Shown in pieces: positions 1 to 8,397 of a stretch of 64,000 bases of DNA (position 1 is the stretch's first letter; the number at the start of each line of letters is the position of its first letter). Source of the DNA: Streptomyces hygroscopicus subsp. hygroscopicus (GTDB lineage: Bacteria; Actinomycetota; Actinomycetes; Streptomycetales; Streptomycetaceae); NCBI RefSeq assembly GCF_030269125.1, contig NZ_BSSM01000019.1, positions 83,965 through 147,964 of the forward strand, written 5' to 3'. The translations under genes and the position numbers were made by a program. The notes beneath the pieces are model-generated. The model was given only the letters and a program-made list of their open reading frames with translations. It searched no databases and was not told the origin of the DNA.

Positions 1-57
1 GGGCGGCGGACAGGGCCGTGACCGATCCCCGCCACGCCCGTCCGCCCGTCCGAGGCC

Positions 58-380
58 GTGGCCCATGAGATCCACGGCGTCCGCTTCGTCCCCTACGCCA
101 CCCCGCTCACCGGCGGCAGACGGCCGTGCGCCCGGCGCGGGGAGATCCTCCATCCGCTCGTCGGCCAACCGCTCGTCACTCTCGACGGCCGCACCGAGCG
201 CCGGCGCGCGGGCGACACAGTGATCGTCGACGCCGGGCCACCCCAGGTGTGGAGGACCCGACCGACCACACGGTCCTCTCCCGGACCACCACCTCCGTCG
301 GGCTCACGGGTGAACCGGCGGACGGCAGCCGGATCACCCCGCCCTGGGCCAACCGACCCCGCCCGAGGTGTCACCGGTGA
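58..380 (+). pseudogene. Decayed cupin-domain gene (frameshifted, internally deleted)
   Basis: Reading from the GTG at 58 gives a cupin-like start (HEIHGVRFVPYATPL) and the segment LVTLDGRTERRRAGDTVIV, typical of small Streptomyces cupins. Around 240-255 the homology moves to another frame, which continues VEDPTDHTVL and SVGLTGEPADGSRITPPWAN, a usual cupin C-terminus, and stops at 378-380. The middle is also too short: the segment that normally carries the first metal-ligand motif is missing between GEI and LVGQPLVTLDG. One indel plus an internal deletion makes this a remnant. Its 3' end overlaps the end of the convergent polymerase-like gene. The family call is from memory of such proteins, not from a search. 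Confidence 0.6.
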
Positions 381-1359
381 AGCGCGCCGCCGCGGCGGGC
401 CGGACCGCGTCCGGACCGAACCGGCGGCGGGCCCGGTCCGCCGCGGCCTCGGCGGCGCGGGCGCGGGTGTCGGCGGGGTCCAGGGAGAGCTGGTGGTAGG
501 CGTCGGTGGCCGGGCGCAGGCCGTCGGCGCGCAGGGTGAAGGCGCGGACCCGGGCCCGTTGCAGGCCCAGGGAGGACAGCAGGTCGAGGGCCACCGCGGC
601 AAGGGCGGGCGAGTGGTCGGTGGGCTCCGGCAGGGTGCGCGTCCGGGTGCTGGAGCCGCGGTCGGCGTAGCGCACGGTGAGGGTGACCCGGCCCGCCACC
701 CGCCGCTCGCCACGCAGGAGTTGGCCGATCCGGTCGGCGAGCCCGAGGACCGACCGGTGCTGTTCCGCGGGATCGAGGCAGTCCCGGTCCAGCACGCGGT
801 CGGCGGTCAGCTGGGCCACCGGCTCCCTGGGCATGACGGGGCGCGGGTCGTGGCCGCGGGCGCGTTCGGCCAGCAGCCGGGCGGTGCCCGCGCCGAGGAG
901 GCGTTGCAGGGTCGCCGGTGGCAGGTCGGCGACCTGGCCGATGGTGTGCAGACCGTACCTGCCGAGGGTGGTCGCCGTGACGCGTCCGATCCCGGGCAGC
1001 GCGGTGACCGGCCGGGGGTGCAGCCATGCGGCGGCCCGTTCGGCGGGGACCCAGGTGGTCTCACCCGGCGCGGACGCGTCGGCCGCCATGGCCGCCACCA
1101 TGCGGTTGCCCGCCAGCCCGGCGCTGCTGTCGATGCCGTAGAGCGCCTTCAGGCGCATCATCGTCATCTGGACCACGTCGTAGGGAGACAGGCCGAAGTA
1201 CCGGAGCGCCGAGGTCAGGTCCAACTGCACGGCGTCGGGCGGCATCTCCTGCACATACGGAGTGATGCCAGACACCAGTTCGATTACATGGCCGTACTGC
1301 TCCTCGCTCAGCGAGCCGTGCAGATACAGATGGGCGATGTGCCGCTGACGGGTGCTCAT
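334..1359 (-). CDS. Y-family DNA polymerase-like protein lacking the catalytic palm (ImuB-like partner of DnaE2)
   Basis: 341 aa. The ATG at 1359 overlaps the dnaE2 stop (ATGA, 1356-1359), so the two are translationally coupled. The segment TPYVQEMPPDAVQLDLTS aligns with the Y-family region that normally reads S-L-D-E-A-x-L-D; the first Asp is kept but the following catalytic Glu is Ala. The protein starts where a normal DinB is already about 80 residues in, so the N-terminal catalytic Asp motif is absent. A thumb-type helix-hairpin-helix (VTALPGIGRVTATTLGRYG) and a little-finger domain follow. It is probably a non-catalytic clamp or polymerase adaptor for translesion synthesis, as ImuB is for DnaE2 elsewhere. 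No imuA gene is nearby. Confidence 0.8.
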   Translation of the reverse strand: MSTRQRHIAHLYLHGSLSEEQYGHVIELVSGITPYVQEMPPDAVQLDLTSALRYFGLSPYDVVQMTMMRLKALYGIDSSAGLAGNRMVAAMAADASAPGETTWVPAERAAAWLHPRPVTALPGIGRVTATTLGRYGLHTIGQVADLPPATLQRLLGAGTARLLAERARGHDPRPVMPREPVAQLTADRVLDRDCLDPAEQHRSVLGLADRIGQLLRGERRVAGRVTLTVRYADRGSSTRTRTLPEPTDHSPALAAVALDLLSSLGLQRARVRAFTLRADGLRPATDAYHQLSLDPADTRARAAEAAADRARRRFGPDAVRPAAAARFTGDTSGGVGWPRAG

Positions 1360-4300
1360 CCGGCGCTCCCCGGACTGGTGTAACCGAACTTCTTCAGGTC
1401 GGCCGAGCGGCTGCCGGCGGGCAGCAGATCGGCGTACGGGTGCAGGCGGGCGCCGGTGGTGCCGTTGGCCAGGGTGCGCCGCGGCTGGGCGGGGGTCGGG
1501 TGCGGGTGGCGCTCGCCGAGGAGGGCGAGCGCGGCCTCGGGCCCGTGGTCGCGGCGGGCGGCGGCGATCCGGTCCAGGTCCCAGGCCATGGTGCCGACGA
1601 CGGTACGGCGGGTGCCGCGCACCTGCACCGTGCCGCGCACCAGCAGCAGCCCGCTGTGGAAGACGGTGTACGCGCAGGCCGGGTGGGAGTCCTCGAAGAA
1701 CGCCAGGTCGACCAGGCCGGAGCCGTCCTCCAGGGTGACGAAGATGATCCGCTTGCCGCTGGCGATCGGCGGAGTCTGGGTGGAGGCCCGCACCCCGGCG
1801 ACGAGGACCTGCTGACCGGCGCGCAGCCCGGCCAGGTGCGCCGCGTCGGTCGCGCCGACCTCCCGCAGCAGCCGGTGGTGGTGCTCCATCAGGTGCCGGG
1901 AGACATCGATGCCGAGGCTGTTCAGCTCGGCGCCGAGCGCCTCGCGGCCGGTCATCTCCGGCAGCCCGCTCGGCTCCGAACCGCCGACCGCGCCCGCGAT
2001 CAAGGGCAGTTGCCCGGTGCCGGCGGACCGGTTGCGGGCGGCCCGGTGGAGTTCGGCGATCTGGAGCAGCAGATCGCGCCGGGTGAGCCGGCCGTCGTGC
2101 AGGGGACCCAACGCACCGATCTCCGCGAGGCGTTCGGCGACCGGGCGGCTGGGCCGGGCCCGCTGCCAGAAGTCCGACAGCGATGCGTACGGCTGCCCCT
2201 CCTCGATCCGCGCGCACTCCTGTTCGCCGATCCCGCGCACGGCGGACAGGGCGAGGCGCACGCCCCACCGGTCGCCGTCGGCCTTCTCCACGGTGTGCCG
2301 TGCCCTGGACCGGTTGACGTCGACGGGCAGCACCGGCACCCCGCGCCGGCGCGCGTCGGCGACCAGGACCCGCTTGGGCCACATCCCGGGGTCGTGTTCG
2401 AGCAGCCCGGCCAGCAGGAAGGCCGGATGGTGCGCCTTGAGCCAGGCGCTCTGCAGGGCCGGGACGGCGAAGGCGACCGCGTGCGCCCGGCAGAAGCCGT
2501 ACGCCCCGAAGGCCTCGACCGTCCTCCACACCTCGTCCCGTACGGACGCGCCGTAGCCGCGCGCGCGGGCCCGCTCGTGGAACCACTCCCTGATCTCGGG
2601 CAGTCGTTCCTTGTCGCCGAGCGCCCGCCGGGTGATCTCCGCGAAGGCCCGGTCGCAGCCGGTCAGCACCCGCAGCGTCTCGATGATCTGCTCGTGCCAG
2701 ATGGTCACGCCGTAGGTGTCGGCGAGCACCGGCTCCAGGTCCGGGTGGGCGTACGCGGGCGTGCCGCCGTGCCGGGCGGCGATGTACCGCTCGGGCATGC
2801 CGCCCGCGACCGGCCCCGGGCGGAAGAGGCTGATGTCGGCGATGACGTCCTGCTGGTTGCGCGGCTGGAGCCGGGACAGCAGGTCCTGCTGGCCCGGCGA
2901 CTCCAGCTGGAACAGGCCGAGGGTCTGGCTCTCCTGGATCAGCTTGAACGCGAACACGTCGTCCAGCGGCACCTGCTCGGGGTCGTCCAGGTCGATGCGC
3001 TCCCCGGTGGTCCGCTCGATCTCGGCCACGGCGTGGGCCATCGCGGACTGCATCCGCACGCCCAGGACGTCGAGCTTGATGTTGCCGAGCGCCTCGATCT
3101 CCTCCTTCGCGGCCATGGCCATCGGGTAGTCGCCCTGCGGGGTGGGCTGCACCGGCAGCCGGTCCAGCAGGCCGGCGTCGCTAATGACCACGCCGCAGGG
3201 GTGCATGGCCATGCCGTGGACCAGGGAGTCGAGTCCCTCCGCGAGTTCCCACAGCGGGCCGTACCGGCGCGCCTCGGCAGCCAGTTGGCGCAGTTCGGGA
3301 AGTTCGGCGAGGGCGCCGGTGATGTCGGAGGCGCGCAGGTGCGGGAAGCTCTTGGCGATCCGGTCGACCTCCGCGGGCGCGATGCCGAGGGCGAGGCCGG
3401 TGTCGCGCAGGGCCCGGCGCGCCCGGTAGGTCTCGGGCATCGCGGTGACCGCGACCCGCTCCTTGCCGAACCGGTCGAAGATCGCGTCGTAGCACTCCAG
3501 GCGGCGCGCGGACTCCACGTCGATGTCGATGTCGGGCAGCGAGGCCCGGCGCACACTGAGGAACCGTTCGAACAGCAGACGGTGGTCGAGCGGGTTGGCG
3601 GTGGCGATGCCCAGCGCGTGGCAGACCATCGAGCCGGCGCCCGAGCCGCGGGCCGCGACCCGGATGCCCTTGGCGCGGATGTCGGCGACGACCTGGCCGA
3701 CGGCGAGGAAGTACGAGTCGTAGCGCAGCCGGGAGATCACGGCGAGTTCCTCGTCGAGGCGGGCGAGCGCCGCCGGATCGTGGTCGAGGCCCCGGCGGGC
3801 GAGGCCCTCCTCGCAGCGCCGGCGCAGCAACCGGGCGGCGCCGTCCGCCCCGGGCCCGGCGCCGAAGAGCGCGGGCTCGGGGAAGTGCCGGGTGCCGAGG
3901 CCCAGGTCCGCGGCGGGGTCGAGGGCGCACCGGGCCGCCGTGGCCGCGGTGTCGGCGAGCAACCGGCGGGCCCGCCGCTCGTCGGCCCCGGCGCACTCGG
4001 CGACCATGCGCGCGAGGACCGTCATCGCCCGCTCGTCCTTGATCCAGCGCTGCCCGCTGTCCAGGCGGCGCCGGTCGATGGGCCTCAGCAGCCGGGCGGC
4101 GTCCAGGACGTCGGCGAGGCGGTGCTGGGCGGGGTCGGCGTAGCGGACGGCGTTGGTGAGGACGGCGGTCGTGCCGGTGCGGTCGGCGAGCGCGAGGGTG
4201 CGGGCGGCGAGGCGGAGGGAGCCCGGACCCACGCCAAAACGTTTCTGCGCGACGACTTCCAGCCGGACCTCTCCCCCGAAGACCTCCCGCCACGGCGCCA

Positions 4301-4808
4301 GCAGCCGTACCGCGACATCCTCCCGGCCCGCCGACAGCGCCCGCACCGGCTCCGAGAGCGGGCCGAGCAGGACGATCAGACCGGGGCCGCCGTGCTCCCG
4401 CAGCGCGGTCCACGGCACCACGGGCGCCCGGCCGCCGAGGGCGTCGGCGTGCGCGGCCGAGGTGATCCGGCACAGCCGCGCCCAGCCCTCACGGTCCCGG
4501 GCGAGCAGCACGACCCGCAGCGGCGGCTCGGCCACGTGGGCGCCGCCATGCGCCGGGGTGCGGCGCCGCCGGCCGGGCGGCGGCGGGGCGAGCGCCTCCA
4601 CCGCGAGGTCGACGCCGAAGACCGGCCGCACCCCTTCCTTCGCACACGCCCGCGCGAATCGGACAACGCCGCTGACGGTGTCCCGGTCGGTCAACGCGAG
4701 AGCCGTCATGCCCCGCTCGGCGGCCCGGCGCGCCAGCTGCTCCGGGTGGGCGGCGCCGTAGCGGGCGGAGTAACCGGACGCGACATGCAGATGAGCGAAG
4801 CCCGCCAT
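1356..4808 (-). CDS. dnaE2: Error-prone DNA polymerase III alpha subunit DnaE2
   Basis: 1150 aa, normal for DnaE2-type C-family polymerases. An N-terminal PHP domain (HLHVASGYS) is followed by the polymerase core with the metal-binding motif PDIDIDVES and the downstream motif NIKLDVLGVRMQ. Tandem HhH and OB-fold regions come next (OB strand QVLVAGVRASTQTPP), then a C-terminal tail ending LKKFGYTSPGSAG. The last residues and short length fit DnaE2 rather than the replicative DnaE1. The ATG at 4808 has GGGAGG seven bases upstream. It is the first gene of a two-gene unit with the Y-family-like gene. A LexA-like box about 50 bp upstream indicates SOS induction. Role: damage-induced mutagenic gap filling and lesion bypass. 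Confidence 0.93.
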   Translation of the reverse strand: MAGFAHLHVASGYSARYGAAHPEQLARRAAERGMTALALTDRDTVSGVVRFARACAKEGVRPVFGVDLAVEALAPPPPGRRRRTPAHGGAHVAEPPLRVVLLARDREGWARLCRITSAAHADALGGRAPVVPWTALREHGGPGLIVLLGPLSEPVRALSAGREDVAVRLLAPWREVFGGEVRLEVVAQKRFGVGPGSLRLAARTLALADRTGTTAVLTNAVRYADPAQHRLADVLDAARLLRPIDRRRLDSGQRWIKDERAMTVLARMVAECAGADERRARRLLADTAATAARCALDPAADLGLGTRHFPEPALFGAGPGADGAARLLRRRCEEGLARRGLDHDPAALARLDEELAVISRLRYDSYFLAVGQVVADIRAKGIRVAARGSGAGSMVCHALGIATANPLDHRLLFERFLSVRRASLPDIDIDVESARRLECYDAIFDRFGKERVAVTAMPETYRARRALRDTGLALGIAPAEVDRIAKSFPHLRASDITGALAELPELRQLAAEARRYGPLWELAEGLDSLVHGMAMHPCGVVISDAGLLDRLPVQPTPQGDYPMAMAAKEEIEALGNIKLDVLGVRMQSAMAHAVAEIERTTGERIDLDDPEQVPLDDVFAFKLIQESQTLGLFQLESPGQQDLLSRLQPRNQQDVIADISLFRPGPVAGGMPERYIAARHGGTPAYAHPDLEPVLADTYGVTIWHEQIIETLRVLTGCDRAFAEITRRALGDKERLPEIREWFHERARARGYGASVRDEVWRTVEAFGAYGFCRAHAVAFAVPALQSAWLKAHHPAFLLAGLLEHDPGMWPKRVLVADARRRGVPVLPVDVNRSRARHTVEKADGDRWGVRLALSAVRGIGEQECARIEEGQPYASLSDFWQRARPSRPVAERLAEIGALGPLHDGRLTRRDLLLQIAELHRAARNRSAGTGQLPLIAGAVGGSEPSGLPEMTGREALGAELNSLGIDVSRHLMEHHHRLLREVGATDAAHLAGLRAGQQVLVAGVRASTQTPPIASGKRIIFVTLEDGSGLVDLAFFEDSHPACAYTVFHSGLLLVRGTVQVRGTRRTVVGTMAWDLDRIAAARRDHGPEAALALLGERHPHPTPAQPRRTLANGTTGARLHPYADLLPAGSRSADLKKFGYTSPGSAG

Positions 4809-4858
4809 GTCGCACCTCCCTCATCCACCCCTTTTCAGCCATACGCCCGATACGTTCA

Positions 4859-4874
4859 TCGTACGCTCGTTCGA
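4859..4874 (-). promoter_or_regulatory. LexA-like SOS box upstream of dnaE2
   Basis: Read on the minus strand the site is TCGAACGAGCGTACGA. It matches the actinobacterial/Bacillus-type LexA pattern TCGAAC-N4-GTTCGA at 11 of 12 defined positions. It lies 51 bp upstream of the dnaE2 ATG, where an operator would be expected. A further TTCGAA occurs at 4911-4916. LexA control of dnaE2 is established in mycobacteria; for this site it is inferred. Confidence 0.6.
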
Positions 4875-4983
4875 ATACTGTAACTCCATCGACGTTGGTC
4901 GGCGAGCTCATTCGAACAGACGAGTGATTGTTCACGGCGAGTGAGCAGGGAGTGAGGGAAAGTGAGCGGTGGCCGAAAGGCGA

Positions 4984-5013
4984 CATCCCGTCCCGAGGGT
5001 TCGGGACGGGATG
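4984..5013 (-). terminator. Intrinsic-type terminator hairpin after the 5062-6144 protease gene
   Basis: A perfect 13-bp stem (4984-4996 with 5001-5013) closes a 4-base loop, 48 bp downstream of the protease stop. There is no U-tract, as is common in Streptomyces. Confidence 0.75.
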
Positions 5014-5061
5014 CCGCGGGAGCCGTTCGACCGCGGGAACGGCCGGCCGGAACGGCTTCGG

Positions 5062-6144
5062 TCAGCCGATCTCGGTGCCGGTGGCGGAGAGAGCCGCGGT
5101 GACCGGCTGGAAGAAGGTCTCCCCGCCGGAGGTGCAGTCGCCGCTGCCACCGGAGGTCAGGCCGATCGCGTCGCTGCCGGAGAACAGGGAACCGCCGCTG
5201 TCGCCGGGCTCGGCGCAGACGTCGGTCTGGATCAGCCCGCTGACCGTGCCCTCCTGGTAGTTGACGGTGGCGTCCAGGCCGGTGACCGTGCCGTCGTGCA
5301 CATGGGTGGTCGACCCGCTGCGCGTGACCTTCATGCCCACCGTGGCCTCGGCGGCGCCGGTGATCTGCCGGGTCGAGCCGTCGTAGAGGTCGACCTCGCT
5401 CGGGTGGGCGGCGTCCGAGGTGTACTTGACCAGGCCGAAGTCGGTGCCCGGGAAGTGGGACTCCGCGTTCTGCCCGATCTCGTCGCCGTCGGCGTCCGAC
5501 CAGGTGGAGATGGACGCGGTGCAGTGCCCGGCGGTCAGGAAGTACGGCTGCCCGTCCTTGACCACGTTGAAGCCGAGCGAGCAGCGGCCACCGGATCCGC
5601 CGATGGCGTCGCCGCCGGCGATGAAGGGTTTGAACTCGCCCTGGAAACGCTTGAGTTCGGCCTTGTCGCCGAGCCCGTCGACCACCTTGCCCAGCTTGTC
5701 CCAGCGGGCGCCGGTGACCGACTTGTCGGCCGTGACGACGACCTTGTTCGACACCGGGTCGATGGACCACGACGTGCCCGGGATGGTCGCGTCCTTCTTC
5801 AGCGTCGCACGGGCGCCGTCGAGCTGGGCCAGCGTGTGGGTGACGATTCTGGCCTCGGCGCCCTTGGCCTCGACGGCCTTCGCGGCGGTCTTGTCGAGCA
5901 CGTTCACGACGAGGCTCCTGGCCTTGGCGTCGTAGTAGCTGCCCGCCGCGTCCGAACCGAGGTGTGCGCTCAGTTCGGAGGCCAGCGTCGCGGCCGCCGG
6001 AGCGGACAGCGGCCGGGGCCGGGACACCGGCTTCGCGGGCTCGCTGGCGTTCGCATTCTGCAAGGTGACACCCGCTGCGGCCAGTGCGGCGACACCCGCG
6101 CCGACCATGACGAGTCGGCGCCCGGGTATGCGTCGGTGCTTCAA
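5062..6144 (-). CDS. Secreted streptogrisin A-like serine protease (S1 family, chymotrypsin fold)
   Basis: 360 aa preproprotein. A Tat/Sec-like signal (RRIPGRRLVMVGAGVAALAAA) ends near residue 33. A propeptide of about 140 residues, alpha-lytic-protease type, follows, and the mature enzyme starts near residue 175 (IAGGDAIGG). Catalytic residues are His207 (TAGHC), Asp235 (PGTDFG) and Ser316 (GDSGGS); cysteines near the His and in CAEPGDSGG fit the family disulfides. The start is a TTG with GGAGGA seven bases upstream; no in-frame ATG or GTG has a comparable site. It is exported and self-matures by propeptide cleavage, with probable broad proteolysis of extracellular protein. It is a paralogue of the next gene upstream. 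Confidence 0.9.
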   Translation of the reverse strand: MKHRRIPGRRLVMVGAGVAALAAAGVTLQNANASEPAKPVSRPRPLSAPAAATLASELSAHLGSDAAGSYYDAKARSLVVNVLDKTAAKAVEAKGAEARIVTHTLAQLDGARATLKKDATIPGTSWSIDPVSNKVVVTADKSVTGARWDKLGKVVDGLGDKAELKRFQGEFKPFIAGGDAIGGSGGRCSLGFNVVKDGQPYFLTAGHCTASISTWSDADGDEIGQNAESHFPGTDFGLVKYTSDAAHPSEVDLYDGSTRQITGAAEATVGMKVTRSGSTTHVHDGTVTGLDATVNYQEGTVSGLIQTDVCAEPGDSGGSLFSGSDAIGLTSGGSGDCTSGGETFFQPVTAALSATGTEIG

Positions 6145-6439
6145 CTCACGTCCTCCTGTGGGGGGGGATGGCCGTCCAGGTTGTGGGGACCCGACGGCCG
6201 GAAGGCTGGTTGACGGGCGCCCACTCTTCCGAAACCCACAGGGGACACACAAGGCCGAGTTCCGGACGCACGACGGAGGGGCTTGCCCGAGCCCGCTCGC
6301 GGATGACCGGCCGTCACCGCCGAGGAAATTTCGTGGCGCAAACACTACGAGCGAGTAGCCCTCACCCGACCGTGACGGCCCCTCATGGCCTGTTCCTTTC
6401 GCCGCCCTCGCCCTTCCTTCACGAGGCGGGCATGAAGAG

Positions 6440-6469
6440 GCCCCCGCACACACGCATGGGTGCGGGGGC
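6440..6469 (-). terminator. Terminator hairpin after the streptogrisin B-like gene
   Basis: A GC-rich 10-bp stem (6440-6449 with 6460-6469, core GCCCCCGCA) sits 30 bp past the stop of the 6499-7398 protease. The rest of the 6145-6498 gap should hold the promoter of the 5062-6144 protease. I see no gene in it. Confidence 0.7.
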
Positions 6470-6498
6470 TCGTGGCAGCCGGCCTAAGCCGGGGCCGG

Positions 6499-7398
6499 TT
6501 AGGGGAGCGTGACGCCGTAGTAGCTCAGCGCCTCGGTCACCGGCTGGAAGAAGGTCGTGCCGCCGGAGGTGCAGTCACCGCTGCCGCCGGAGGTCAGACC
6601 GTAGGCCACGGTGCCGTTGTACAGCGGGCCGCCGCTGTCGCCGCCCTCGGCGCAGACCGTGGTCTGGATCAGGCCGGAGACGATGTCGCCGCTGCCGTAG
6701 TTGACGGTGGTGTTGAGCGCGGTGACCTTGCCGCTGTGCGTACCGGTGGTGGAACCGCGCCGGTAGACGGTCTGGCCCACGCTCGGGGTGGCCGCGCTGG
6801 AGATGGTCTGGCTGCCGACCGCGCTCGGGTGGGAGATCGAGGAGTTGGTGTACTTGACGAGCGCGAAGTCGTTGCCCGGGAAGCTGTAGCCCACGTTGGT
6901 GCCGAGCACCGTGCTGTGGCTGGAGTTGCTGTACCAGGTGGAGGCGACCTGGCCGCAGTGCCCGGCGGTCAGGAAGTAGTACGTGCTGCCGCTGTGCACG
7001 TTGAAGCCGAGCGAGCAGCGGTACTGGCCGCCGTAGATGGCGTCGCCACCGCTGATCAGCTTGTTGAACTTGCCGGCCGTGCGCTTGATGGTGAGCGCGC
7101 CCGCTTCGGCGCCGGCCTGCTTCTTGATCTTGGCGATCCCGGCCTGCGAGACCGTGCTGTCGACGGTGACGACGACGTGGTTGTTCTTGGCGTCGACGGC
7201 CCAGGCGGTGCCGGGGACGTCCGCCTTCATCACCGAGTCGCTCGCCCGGGTGAGCTGCGCGGCGCTGAAGGTGTGGGCGTCGCTGGCGCTCGCGGTGGGG
7301 GCGGCGAAGGCGGCTGCGGCCAGGAAGCCCGCGGCCACGGCGATCAGCCGGGTCCGTCTCGCCGAACCGGGGCGGGGAGTGGTGCGCTCGATCCTCAC
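6499..7398 (-). CDS. Secreted streptogrisin B-like serine protease (S1 family)
   Basis: 299 aa preproprotein, close to the known size of streptogrisin B precursors. The signal peptide (RRTRLIAVAAGFLAAAAFA) is cut near ASA, and a short propeptide of about 75 residues follows. The mature enzyme starts near residue 115 (ISGGDAIYGG). The triad is His147 (TAGHC), Asp177 (PGNDFA) and Ser255 (GDSGGPLY); the C-terminal region GLTSGGSGDCTSGG is near identical to streptogrisins. The start is a GTG with GGAGG ten bases upstream. It lies in tandem and same orientation with the longer streptogrisin A-like gene, separated by a terminator, so the two are probably separate transcripts. Confidence 0.92.
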   Translation of the reverse strand: MRIERTTPRPGSARRTRLIAVAAGFLAAAAFAAPTASASDAHTFSAAQLTRASDSVMKADVPGTAWAVDAKNNHVVVTVDSTVSQAGIAKIKKQAGAEAGALTIKRTAGKFNKLISGGDAIYGGQYRCSLGFNVHSGSTYYFLTAGHCGQVASTWYSNSSHSTVLGTNVGYSFPGNDFALVKYTNSSISHPSAVGSQTISSAATPSVGQTVYRRGSTTGTHSGKVTALNTTVNYGSGDIVSGLIQTTVCAEGGDSGGPLYNGTVAYGLTSGGSGDCTSGGTTFFQPVTEALSYYGVTLP

Positions 7399-7614
7399 GT
7401 TTCGTTCCCTCCAGAGGGATTCGGGGGCCCGCGTGGGGTCGGGGCCCGGTGAGGCGCAGCCGGGGACACGTCCGGGGTCTCGGCTTTACATGTCCCTGAC
7501 AGGCGCTGAGGGGGAGTATTCGGCCGAACGACCGGTAGGCACAAGGGTGCCTTTCGGCCGTCGGACTTTAGCCCTCCTTTGCCCCAACGCCCGTCGTTTT
7601 AACTGCCATTGGTG

Positions 7615-8397
7615 TCAGCGCAGGGTCCGCTCCCCCGCCTCGACGGCGATGTCCAGCGTGTTCCCGGGCGGCGGGAAGGGGCAGAGGAAGTGGTCGGCGA
7701 AGGCGCAGGGCGGGAGTTGGGCCCGGTTGAAGTCGACGGTCGTACGGCCCTGAGCGTCCGGCGCGTCCGGGAACAGGAAGCGGAAACGGAAGCTGGTGTC
7801 GCCGCTGGTGGCGTCGGCGAACACCACCCACAGCGGCCCCTCGCCCTGCCGTGCCACGGCCAGCGTCCGTTCCCGCCCGCCCACGGTGAAGGCGAGTTCA
7901 CCGGCGAGCGCGAACCCGCGGGCCCGGCCGTCCGCGTTGCCGAGTCGTACGACGCGCCGCGCGTCGTACGGCGTGAAGCGGCCGGGCACCGCCCAACCGG
8001 GGTCGTACGCGGTGGCCTCGATGCCCCGGAAGGCACGGCGGGCCTCGGCGCCGGGGTCGTAGACCCGCACCCCCCAGACGCCCTCGCGGACCAGCACGAC
8101 CAGCCGCTTCTCACCGAGCGAGACGCGGGCGGCGGCCTCCGGGCCGGTATCGGCGGTCAGCCGGATCTCCCCGCCGAAGGGACGGCGGTCCACCTGGAGT
8201 CCGTCGGTCTCGACGGCCGTCAGCACAACGCCCTCGCCGTCCGCCACCCAGGTCCCCGGAATGTCCGGAAGTCGACCCTCCGGCTGGTCCTCGATCCAGT
8301 GGGTGGCGGTCAGCGCGAGCGGCCCGTAGGGCGCGGTGACCGATTCCTCCCGCTTCTCCCGCCACTGCTTCCATGCGTCGGACGCGTCGATTGCCAT
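7615..8397 (-). CDS. DUF1684 domain protein
   Basis: 260 aa from the ATG at 8397, which has its own Shine-Dalgarno (AAAGGA) eleven bases upstream. The order of blocks is typical of DUF1684: an N-terminal W-rich helix (DAWKQWREKREES), a beta-rich domain, then a C-terminal segment rich in Phe and Pro (FRFRFLFPDAP, VDFNRAQLPPCAFADHFLCPFPPPGN). No enzymatic activity is established for the family. There is no stop codon between it and the flavin monooxygenase-like gene upstream, so it may also be made as the C-terminal part of a fusion. It is the last gene of the importer/flavoenzyme operon. Confidence 0.82.
   Translation of the reverse strand: MAIDASDAWKQWREKREESVTAPYGPLALTATHWIEDQPEGRLPDIPGTWVADGEGVVLTAVETDGLQVDRRPFGGEIRLTADTGPEAAARVSLGEKRLVVLVREGVWGVRVYDPGAEARRAFRGIEATAYDPGWAVPGRFTPYDARRVVRLGNADGRARGFALAGELAFTVGGRERTLAVARQGEGPLWVVFADATSGDTSFRFRFLFPDAPDAQGRTTVDFNRAQLPPCAFADHFLCPFPPPGNTLDIAVEAGERTLR

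Noticed and set aside
1440..4883. 1147-residue open frame on the + strand opposite dnaE2
   Set aside because: It is a GC-driven shadow of dnaE2 with no domain, signal or ribosome site.
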